64,000 nucleotides of DNA from Sacculina carcini. Its lineage: Eukaryota; Arthropoda; Thecostraca; Sacculinidae. Position 1 is the first letter of the stretch. The number at the start of each line of letters is the position of its first letter. A program made the translations under genes and the position numbers. The DNA is taken from assembly GCA_916048095.2 (NCBI GenBank), contig OU696583.1:1-64000 (forward strand), read 5' to 3'. The notes under the pieces are model-generated. The model was not told the origin of the DNA, searched no databases, and was given only the letters and a program-made list of their open reading frames with translations. This document shows positions 38,503 through 51,228 of this stretch, in pieces.

Positions 38503-41500
38503 CTGGCCGTCCATGTTGAACAGGGTAGTGGACATGCCCGCGGCGCTCGTGGCCCACACGGCAGGTCTCATGACGAGTGTAAGCGGCGGCTCGTGAGACA
38601 CGCCCGCCTGCGTCGCCGCGTCCGCCGCCCACACACTGGCTATGTCACCAGCGGACAGCTTAACAGCGCGATGAAACTTGTAATCGGTGACAGAATCACC
38701 AGCACACCGCACCAACTGCATGCCGCCCAGTGACACCTACACGCCACAACACACGCGCACACAAACACACCGCGCCACAACCTGTTTCATGTATTTTGAA
38801 TGAAACAACTACAACAAATCGAAACACCCCCACAAACGCTACGGCAAGCGATACAAACATCACAAGACGGAAAAGATCACTGTTATTGATGTGCATATGA
38901 GGTGCACAGGCCTCAAGCGTCATGCGGCACCCCCAATCAATTAGAAGCTAGATTACAATGGGTATTAATGAATTTATGAAATAGGTGTGGCAGTGAATAT
39001 AACGAGTATGTATATATACAGGATATCCACAAAGTCTCTTTACAATTTGAAAAGTTTATTACAAACGCAGTTTATGAGATATCTTGACCAGATTTGTTAT
39101 ATTTTATCAAGTGCCTATTGAAGTTTTTTAGCTGTATTTAATAGACCTCTATATGGGCACCATTAGTTGCTCGAAGTACAACAAGTCTATTTCTTGCCAT
39201 GATCGCTGTAGCATAGGTCCGTCAATGGTAGCAATAGCATTACGAATCTTTTGCTTCAAGTCAGCAGTATCCCGTACCTTTTTTGATACAGGATATATTT
39301 TACGTAACCCCATAAAAAGAAGTGCAAAGGGGTGATATCTGGCGAACGAGGTGGCCATGGCATTGGTCCATCCCTTCCTATCCATCGCTACGGAAATGTT
39401 TGATTGAGGAACTGACGAACATGTCGTCCCCAATGTGGTGGTGCACCATCTTGCTGGAAAATAACGGCTGGTTGTAGGTCAGTCAGTTGTGGTGCCAGAT
39501 ATTCGGCTAGGAAGTCATGGTAAACATCTGCAGTAATTGTTGCCTCGTTGAAGAAAAATGCACAAATTATTCGATCAAACATGATTCCACACCACACATT
39601 CACTTTTGGACTATCCCGGCGAAGCTCCCTAGTCTCATGAGAGTGTTCTGATTCCCAGATTCTTACATTGTGTCTGTTTAATTTCCCTGAAACATGAAAA
39701 GTTGCCTCGTCACTAAAACAAACGCGCTTGAGGAACGCTTCATCTTCAGAAATGCGTCCCAACATTTCTTCAGCAAACGCTCTTCGTCTTGGCTTGTCAT
39801 TTGGTTCCAGAGCCTGTACAGTTGCACTTTGTAAGCGTACAGCCGTAAGCTCTTGTGGAGGACCTTTTGCACTGTTGCACGTGATAGTTGCAACACTTTG
39901 GCAGCAGTGCGGATTGACTTGCTAGGAGAACAAGTAAAAGCTTGTGAAACAAGAGCGATGTTTTCCTCAGATGTTCTTGGTCGCCCGCTCCTCTCTTTAT
40001 CCAATACTGTACCTGTCTTCATACATTTCTTGTGCCAGGCACGAACGGAAGGACGCGACGGTGGATCTCTTCTATATTTAGTTTTGTAGTTTGGTTGAGC
40101 CTGAACATCCGATTCTGTTTTAATAAACCACGATACACATTGTGCTTTTTCTTGAGGAGTAGCCATTTTAAAAGGATTAAATAAATCAGTTCTCTTCCAT
40201 CAGCAGAGTATCTGAAACACAAGAGTTTCACATAAAAAACAACTTGAATAGGTACTTAATGAAATAAAACAAATCTGGTTAAGCTATCTCATATACTGTT
40301 TTTGTAATAAAGTTTTCAAATTGTAAAGAGACTTTGTGGACATCCTGTATATTAAAGGGATCCTCTGTCTGTGTGTGTGTTTGTCCCACCCTCCTTGGTC
40401 AATTTTTCTGCCAGCTAATACTCGGCAACCACTTGATTTACCCGTCAACAATTTATACCATCATGTTGAAAATTTTCTAATTGAAAAATAAAATGAAAAA
40501 ACATTATAGCGGTGTAAAGACAAAATGAGCCCGGAAAAATGCAAAAAATTTTGTCAATATTCTGCGATCTACTCCTCATAAACCAGCAATGGTACAACTA
40601 TACGAATTATACCACTATGTAGGGAATTTTGTGTTCTACAAGATAGGCTATAATTCGTACCCAAAAATTAAACATAAAACACGTAAAAGTGATAAAATTC
40701 CAATCTATATTCAAAATTGCATTTAAACTTCGGGCGTACGATTTGTTTTACTTTTTCTCTATTTCTCAACAACTAATTATCACACATCTAAATAAATTAT
40801 ACCATCATGCTGGGAATGTTGTTTTCTACAGCACGGTATAATTTTCAATTCTCCAGAGTGTAATCAAAAAAAGTTACAGCGGTGTGAAGTCAAAATGACA
40901 AAATCAAAAAGGCAAAATTAGCACTGAAAAACGTGAATATTTTGGTCAATATTCTGCCATCTATTTATCATAAACCAGCAATGGCACAACTATAACAATT
41001 ATACCACTCCGTGGACGTGGACTCCGTGGTGCAGTTGTTAGCACACCCGCCTCACAAGCGGGAGGTCCGTGGTTCGAAACCCGGCGGAGCAGAATTTCAT
41101 TGGGCGAATTCTACAATCCCACAGCCCCTGTCAACCCAGCAGTAAATGGTACCAGATATCAGTCATGAGTTGTGCCATGCATTCTGGGGAGGTGGCCCTC
41201 TCTAATACGCCTTACGTCCTTGTGACGCCATAGCGTGGAGAGGGTCGGTTCTGCGGTGGCAGTGAGCTGCACGGGGCACGCCTGTGTGTTCATAAGCTTC
41301 GGCTTCTTCCCGTGTAGCAGCTGCCACTTAGGCATTTAACCTTTTAACCTTTAACCATTGTGCAGAGAATTTTGTGTTCTAAAAGATAGGCTATAACTTA
41401 TACAAAAAAATAACTCACAAATTGTATAAAATTGGCAAAATTCCAATATATGTCCAAAATTTTACTTGAACAACGTGCGACTAAAATTTATTCATTTTCC

Positions 41501-44500
41501 TACCTATTTCTCAGTAACTATTTATTACACATCTAAATAAATTATACCATCGTGCTAGAAACTTTGTTTTCTGCAATACGGTATAATTTTTAATTTTCCA
41601 AAGTGTACCTAAATGAAGCTACGGCGGTGTAAAGTCAAAACGACATAATGCCAATTTGACAGCTATTATGCGCACTTGCGATGACACGGGAATATACACT
41701 GATTGAATTTCACTGAAGCCCAATCACAATAAATCATACCCAAAAATTATCTTATTAGCTCCAAGCATTGATGGTGTGGTTTTATTGGGTACAGTAAATT
41801 AATGCTACACTATACTGAATAGAAAGGCATTATTGTCTTCAATATTTACAACTGAATTGTTCCGCACGGTACTGGGAACAAAGTACTGGGAACAAAGTAA
41901 ACTACTGAATATAACTAATTTAATTGGCTTAATTTCAAGTTGCATATGCATAAGTTGCATAAGCATATGTGTTGCAATACCATGTAACGCCAGCTATATG
42001 CATAGGCTGCTTTAGCGGAAGCATTAATCTGGAATTATAAAGATGACAGAAAGCTTCATTGTTTTGAAAGTGTTACACTTCTGAATTACTACACACGAAG
42101 GACGGTTGTGAATTTGAGGGGTGTTGAGGAACAAACTCCGTCAATCATTAAAACAAGAATTTACAAATTTGACTCTTTCTATTGGTCGTTTTTCATAAAT
42201 TTTCTTTGCGTTTGTTTCGTGTTTGAGTTCTGAATAATTTCGCACGACGGGCAGCTTTAAATATGAGGAGGGTTGTGGAAAAACATTTTTTCTAAATTGA
42301 AACATAAATTTCACATTTAGACTTTTATATTGGCTAAAACTTTCCTATGGGTTTGTTTTTCTTTTTTAATTTGCACTCATTTTTTATGAATTGAATATTA
42401 ATTATATTTTATGAACTGTTCCGCACGACGGGCGGGCTTAAATGAATCTATAAAGAGTGGGCGTGAATGATAGCGAGGTATATGTACAGAGCCGTTGCGA
42501 GGAATTATGGGGCCTCCCCCGAAGGCAACACTTGGGGCCCCATTGTGAATATTGAATGCATTTATTAGACATAATCACATAATACGTGAAGCAAAGGGGC
42601 CCCTCAACATTCGGGGCCCCCCCGGACGGGGGGTACGGGGGGCGGTTGCTACGGCTCTGTATATGTATGGTATAGGTATATGAGGAATGATATTTTGCTA
42701 GCAGTAAATATTCTAGTGATAAAAGTAGAATAGCTCTTGAGCAAATGATGTCGGATAATGATGTGAACCTTTAAATATATTTTGCAATCTGAATGAATTG
42801 CTCCCCACAACGGGCGGGTTTTAATGCTAGAGTTATAATGAAATGAGAAAATGTGGAGAATAGACTATGTTAAAATGCATAGGCCGTAAAACACGACCAC
42901 CAATGAGCGCCGACCGATCCCTCTCTATCGACTGAATACAGATATGGAAGACACCGCTTACTCGTGGAGAATTGGACATTCCACCAGGATATGTTGCACG
43001 AGGAGACGTGCATTACAGGTTGGGTTTGCCAATTATAAAATGGTGAAGCGTGTCGTACGATAGAAAAATCCTAGATGTCTGGCACTGCAAAACGTGTCTC
43101 ATCAGAGATACTTCATAGCCGATTACATGCAACGCCAAACAGACTCAGCGGAGCAAAATAATCACTCAGAGCACATTGTAATTGCGAACACGTCAAACAT
43201 ACTGTGTGACACACACAGAGATGCGATGGACACAATCTCAGGTCAAGTGTGTGGACGACGCAGACGATAGTATTTTTCTCTATTGCCTGAAGAATAACTG
43301 GATTCAACCGCCAAGACCATATAAATACAAGAGCCCAATGTAGCCAGATACAAGCAGGCAGTCACGAACACACGACCAGTGCGAAAATGCGGATGAAAGT
43401 GATGCTGGCAACCTCAATGGTGATTCCATTGCTCGCTACCGCTACCGTCATGCAGCCAAACTCAAGTTCACCGGACGCTCAAGCACGGTGGGTGCCGCGA
43501 GCTCACCACCAGCCCGCCACAACCACGAGACACCACCACGATCAACAACGCGACAACGCACACGTTTGTGCCGGCATGCAGGTGGAGATAAGCGCTCCAA
43601 GCTCAACACCACACTACGACTCGCTGAACCTCAGCTACAATGCACTGGCCGACGCAGTATGGACCAGTTGGACGTTCGACTGCAGCGCGGCCGCCATTAC
43701 TATCACTTGCACACATGTGCATCTGTCCCGCGCGCGACAAGAATTCGTGCTAGCTCAGAGTGGAGACGGCGATCAGTACGTGATGATGATGAACGACACT
43801 TATAGCAGCAACGACGCCGCCTTCGACGACGACGAGGTACAAATGCCCGGTCACCATGCACAACTACATTTCACCGCCACCAACGGTCGTCTCAGTGTGT
43901 TTCTGTGGGCCCAGCCAGCCACACACACACAACCCAAACTGCGATGTCTGATTGGCAAGCAACTAGCAGACACAACGACGGCTGCATCTAGCAATGCTAC
44001 GATCACCACCAGCGCCTCGACCGACGACTTGATCATAGTGTATGACAACGAAACACACTCAGATATTGACACAGAGTCCCGCCAGGTGGCGTGTGGGGCG
44101 GCCGGACACCACCTACAACACCAGCACCACAAAATAGTGGGTGGAAGTGAAACTTTGGCCCACCAATACCCGTGGATGGCAGCATTGATCATGGCCGGAC
44201 GAAGCACCCCGTTCTGCGGTTGCAGCATCATCAACACGCGTTACGTGGTGACGGCGGCGCACTGCGTGCATCACCTGTACGCCAGCGTCGGTGGCGTGGC
44301 TCGACTGCAAGTTCTGGTGGCCAAACACCGACTGGGTTACGACCGCGACCAGAAACGCTTCATGGCCAGTCAAGTTATCGTGCACGGCAGATTCAACGTG
44401 CCGACAAAACTGAGCAATGATATTGCGCTGGTGAAACTGCGCACATCCCTGGCTCCACTGATGACGCGCCCCGAGCGTCACGTGGCGCCCGTGTGTCTCC

Positions 44501-47500
44501 CGCGCGGCGCTTGCCTCGACTGTTGGGCAGGTTCCAAGGCCGTGGTGGCAGGTTGGGGTCGGTTAGGTACGGGAGTGCCGAGACCGCCGCCGTACACGCT
44601 ACGTCACGCGGCCGTGCCCATACTGCCTCACATGTTGTGTCGCCGCAGGTACGCGACCGCCGGCATTCCAATCACGAACAGCATGTTGTGTGCTGGTGTG
44701 AGATCGGGCGAGAAAGATGCATGTCAGGGGGACAGTGGGGGTCCGCTGATGGTTCCATCGCAACGTGCCACTTACACACTGGTTGGTATTGTGAGTTTTG
44801 GTGTGGGTTGTGGCAGACCGGGATATCCCGGCGTCTACACGCACGTGGCAAGCTACGTGCACTGGATCAGCCGCTACACGCCGGTCATGTTCGCGTGAGT
44901 CTCACCTCACAAACATTTCACTCACAAGCCGAGGCACAGAACACAATCACACACAACACACATCCAACCTACAAGCGACAGAACATGGCGCTACAGAAAA
45001 TATCAACACAAGTATATGCAATACAAGCCATGAACATTCAGCAAAACTACCAAAACACAATTAATGAAATCCTAATTCATAGACATAACAATGAAAAAGC
45101 AGGTACTGCGAAACACTAAAAATATTAACCCATTGTACGCGAGAAACTTACAGAACGTATGTAGACTAATACGCTGTGCATACGTAAGTGTTAAACAAAG
45201 TCTATACAATTATGATTGAACTATTACTAGCCGTAAAAAGATTTACATATAAAGCTGATTTGTTTAATTAAGAATGTGCACCCTATATTTTAACGATGAT
45301 GTGATGTGAAATAAAAACATATTGGAAATTTGTTTCTTAAATACTGCATCCTATGCCTGAGAAACGTGAGTACCGCATCAACACAACAGTTATCCGCTTC
45401 ACAATGGCACTCCGATGAAGAGGGCAATGGTGCTTCAATGAAGGGTTGCAATACGGCGCAATTTCGGCATTACCAGTTGCAGCGAATTATAAGCCACCGT
45501 ATCAGTGAAGGAAACCATGTTCGCCAATCAAACGCATAAAAACAAACTAATATGAATGAGTTTTAGTAGGAGAAAAACAAGCTGAATAAACTTGAACAAG
45601 TATATGATTTCTCTATGCACGTCGTGATTCGAAAACACAGCATATACTCAGCCATAACAAGTAGAAATTCCGAAGGTCATGTATAAAGCAATGAGAGACC
45701 AAGTGATGTTTCATGCTGAGTATCAGTGAATCGAACTAGCTTGCACATAGCACTGCACAACAACATGAAACCACCGAACAAGACAATACAAATCGCACAA
45801 TCAAATCGAGCAGAGCATTTGAAGCAACGAATTAATGACCAACAAATAACACATAACCGTCATATCATGTTGGAACGTTCATTTTCTCCACTCACAAGGC
45901 TCAATAGCCCCCCATATTCACCTGTGTTGGAAATGTACGCTACTGAAATGCACGTGAAATGAGAGAGCAATGAGTGAGTGTTGCACCTCTTTGTCGCCGA
46001 TGTTGCGCAGCGAGACCAACTTGCCGTCGACACATTCATCAACGATCTCCACTTGTCCGTGACAGGTGTGACTGACGTCATAGCGCGCCGGCTCGCCAAC
46101 ACCGCCGTCCAACTCAGTACGCTTGCGCTTACCACTGCGCAGACTCGATGGACTGTCTTCCATCACGTCACCACCTGCTTTCTGACGACCCAACGGTGAC
46201 AAATGCAGTCTATCCAACCATACACAAACACACACACGCACACACAAATACACACACACCCGCACACACACATACATACACACACGCAAATACATACACA
46301 TACACACACGCACACACAAATACGTACACATACACGCACACAAATACATACACACACGCAAATACATACACATACACACACGCACACACGAATACGTACA
46401 CATACACACACGCACACACAAATACGTACACATACACACACGCACACACAAATACATACACATACACACGCACACACAAATACGTACACATACACACACG
46501 CACACACTAATACGTACACATACACACACGCACACACGAATACGTACACATACACACGCACACACAAATACATACACATACACACGCACACACAAATACA
46601 TACACATACACACGCACACACAAATACGTACACATACACACACGCACACACTAATACGTACACATACACACACGCACACACAAATACGTACACATACACG
46701 CACGTACACACGAATACGTACACATACACACACGCACACACAAATACGTACACATACACACACGCACACACTAATACGTACACATACACACACGCACACA
46801 CAAATACATACACATACACACGCACACACAAATACGTACACATACACACACGCACACACAAATACATACACATACACACGCACACACAAATACGTACACA
46901 TACACACACGCACACACTAATACGTACACATACACACACGCACACACTAATACGTACACATACACACACGCACACACAAATACGTACACATACACACACG
47001 CACACACTAATACGTACACATACACACACGCACACACAAATACATACACATACACACGCACACACAAATACGTACACATACACACACGCACACACTAATA
47101 CGTACACATACACACACGCACACACTAATACGTACACATACACGCACGCACACACTAATACGTACACATACACGCACGCACACACTAATACGTACACATA
47201 CACACACGCACACACAAATACATACACATACACGCACACAAATACATACACACACGCAAATACATACACATACACATACACACACGCAAATACATACACA
47301 TACACACACGCACACACTAATACGTACACATACACACACGCACACACGAATACGTACACATACACACGCACACACAAATACATACACATACACACGCACA
47401 CACAAATACATACACATACACACGCACACACAAATACGTACACATACACACACGCACACACTAATACGTACACATACACACACGCACACACAAATACGTA

Positions 47501-50500
47501 CACATACACGCACGTACACACGAATACGTACACATACACACACGCACACACAAATACGTACACATACACACACGCACACACTAATACGTACACATACACA
47601 CACGCACACACAAATACATACACATACACACGCACACACAAATACGTACACATACACACACGCACACACAAATACATACACATACACACGCACACACAAA
47701 TACGTACACATACACACACGCACACACTAATACGTACACATACACACACGCACACACTAATACGTACACATACACACACGCACACACAAATACGTACACA
47801 TACACACACGCACACACTAATACGTACACATACACACACGCACACACAAATACATACACATACACACGCACACACAAATACGTACACATACACACACGCA
47901 CACACTAATACGTACACATACACACACGCACACACTAATACGTACACATACACGCACGCACACACTAATACGTACACATACACGCACGCACACACTAATA
48001 CGTACACATACACACACGCACACACAAATACATACACATACACGCACACAAATACATACACACACGCAAATACATACACATACACATACACACACGCAAA
48101 TACATACACATACACACACGCACACACTAATACGTACACAAGACTCAACGTCTTTCACCGCACTTTTGATTTTTGACGCTTGATATTTTCTTGCATTGCG
48201 ATCCACATTGAAATTGTAGATAATGAGCTGGCCGACATGCTAGAATCGGGAGAAAGTCGCGCATAAGAGCTATGGTGAAATGCAGTGATTGTGTGGCTGA
48301 GAGCCAACCTCCTCTCCTCCGACTCGAGCAGCTTGCGGTAGGCAGCGATCTCGAAGTCGAGCGCTACCTTGATGTCCATCAGTTCCTGGTACTCCTGCAG
48401 CTGATCCTGCATGTGCGCCTGTAATTGGTTCAGTTCCTCATCTCGCGCAGCCAGTTGAGTCGCAGAAGACACCCGTTCTTCGTCCAACTGATGCACAAAT
48501 AAACGCACGATCACACCTCTCTCTCTCTCTGACCTTGCTAATTCAAGTTGACATTAATTTCCTAGAGTCAAAGCTACATTGTGTACTGAGAGGTGCAAAA
48601 ATAAAACATTTGCTGCCAGAGAATTATCCCTCTAAACATCCAGACAAAACAAGTTAAAGCTAGTTTTGTTACACATAACTATGGTATATATAACAACAAA
48701 CATGTTAAATTCCTAACATAGTGCCTAGGTACAGTACCGACCAAATTTAGTGTGCGTGTGAATGAGCTGCGGCTAACACTGAGGAACTTGAGACAAGACA
48801 AGATATACAGAATAACATCAAGACGATCTTAACTCATCTAGCTGGTGCAGAAAATTCTGTTCTGTTTAATAATTCTGTTCTGTTTCATGTTAGTACTGTG
48901 TGAGAGACAGGTCTGTATGGTCTGTAGCGACATGACTAGGGCTATCCAAATATAATAAAATTACGTTTTCAACTAAAGGTCACTTTTCATAATCTACCAT
49001 AAAAATTGCATAGGATAATTATTAAAAAAGTTAATATGTTACCAAAAGTTACTTTTGCATCGTCAGGTTACTTTTTGCTTTCAGGTGATATTTTCATCTT
49101 TAGTTTACTTTTCATTATTTTTCTTGTTATTAGTTTAATTGATCACGGTTTTTAATTATTTTTGCAGATAAACTGCAAAGCACAGTATAAACCAGGATAA
49201 AAGAAGAAAATAGATTAAATATGAGATAATAAATTTGAAAATGGTCAAATAGCATTTTTCAAAATTAAGCATTAAACACACTAGGCATCGGCAACGATGT
49301 GTGTCTAATTTAGGCCACGTGAAAAACGCCTCAAGCATGAATTCAATAAAAATTGTAAGCATGACCTACAGAAGAATATCTCAGAATATGTACAATTTTG
49401 CTGCAAAAATGCCAGCCTGTATCAGCAGCTATCGTCCATCTCATTGTCTCATTCTCGAGTTCTTACCCAGGACTACAATTTCTCCTCAAATGTGAGTAAG
49501 TATATGATGAAGTATTTAACTGTTATTTACAAAAAACAACCAAATAATATTTTTATTTTTTCCATGCCCAGCATCGCTTGTCTGTCTGGTCTCGATGTCA
49601 TTTGTAGATGCTGAGAGGTTAGGTTAGCCATATGTCACGGTTTTATCAAATGTTGAGATTGATTCGACTTTTACTTCTAACTTTTTCTGGCATTTGCTAG
49701 TTAAACTACTAATAGTATTAGGTTACTTCTTCATTCTAAAAGTATATTTTCTCTAAGTTGTCCAAAACAAAATTAAAGACACTGTTGCGATCACTAATAA
49801 AATGAATTATTGCATTAGAAGTAGTTTTAGTCTTTACGTAAATTGTTGGTTTTTCGCTTACTTTTTGATGATGAGGTTCATATTTGGCATGTTCATATTA
49901 GGCCACTTTTTAGCGGTTTGTAGTGAAAACGACACCAATATAGAGAATGTAGAAAACAGGTATTATGGTGTGGGGAAATTGCTACGAAATCAAATTTATA
50001 GAAATGTTTTGAGGGGACATATGGTTAATTTTAGGTTACTTTTTCTCGAAAATAAAGTTAAGTTTTCAATTTTTAGGTTAATTTTTTGACAGCCCTAGAC
50101 ATGACCAAACATGACCGTGACTGCTAGATAACCCATGTGTGTGGCGACCGGACATGCGATGTGCCAGCCGGGGCCGTGAGGCTTTGCCCTTGCAAAATTA
50201 CACACGAACACAACCTTGTCCATTGTGGTGTTCAAATGCGTAATTGCGCTTGGTAATTATGTGTTTGAATGCACAATCATGAACGGCTGTTACAATGACA
50301 AGAAGGTGGCACACCTGAGTCTCCAGATCTCGCGCACGATTGAGCAGCGTGGCATTACTCGACTGCAGCTCAGCCAATTGTGCGTTGAGGGACTCGACTT
50401 TGGCTCGAGTCTCGCGCAGTTCCTTAATGGTGCTAGCAGAAGACAACTGAGTGCGGTTCTGAGAGCAGCGCAACTCCTCAAACTGATAACAAACACAACA

Positions 50501-51195
50501 CAAATATTGATAGACCGGCGTCAACAAGAAACGAACACATACTCCCCTTAACTTTCCACATTGAACGCGACAAATAAATAGCAAACCTCTGAAAAAGATA
50601 TAAATGAAAGATGCAGCAGCAGAACCAAGAATATCTCAAGTTGAATTCGCAAGATGCAAACGCAAAGCAAATAAAAACCGCAAACAAGTCAAACACATAG
50701 GACGAGTTGAAACATGCGACCAACACAGAACTGTCTCAATCTCAACACACATGTTCACCTTGCTGTCGTAGAGAGATTCGATCTCCTCTCTGTTGGACTT
50801 CATTTGCGTTTCGTACTGCTGTCGCAAGTCCTGTAGTGCAGCATGCAGTTTGTCCTCGTAGGCAGACTGTAGCGAGGCTCCATCCACCTCGGACACATTG
50901 AGAGAACGCCGCGACTGGCACTCCTTCAGACGCTCCTCATATACCTGATACATATAGACACACATATAGGATTACCAATGCCACACAGAGGCACACAATC
51001 AGCACACAGTGTGAACACGTGTGTGTATATACATGACGTGCATACGTTTATCTTGAATTCGAACTCTTCTCGTTGACTCTGCAGTCTGTTGATTAGATCG
51101 ACACGTCCCAACGACTCTGACTCCAGCTGAGTACGGCTCTCGTCCAATTGCTTGCGAAGTTTGCCAGCATCCTCCCTCAATTCCTGCCACAAGCG

Positions 51196-51228
<33 letters not shown>

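Larger units (their letters stand above)
48488..50314 (-). other. lamin intron 5
   Basis: 1.8 kb holding a 1.16-kb hAT-type element (48,937-50,098) and a SINE family 2 fragment (50,140-50,265). The remaining sequence is unremarkable. Confidence 0.6.

Noticed and set aside
42961..43099. Protein-like frame with an internal stop before the protease
   Set aside because: No family recognised, so it cannot be annotated beyond noting it.
46163..48176. Open frames of over 650 codons on both strands
   Set aside because: They translate a CA minisatellite into His/Thr or Cys/Val repeats. Length reflects the absence of stop triplets in the repeat, not coding.
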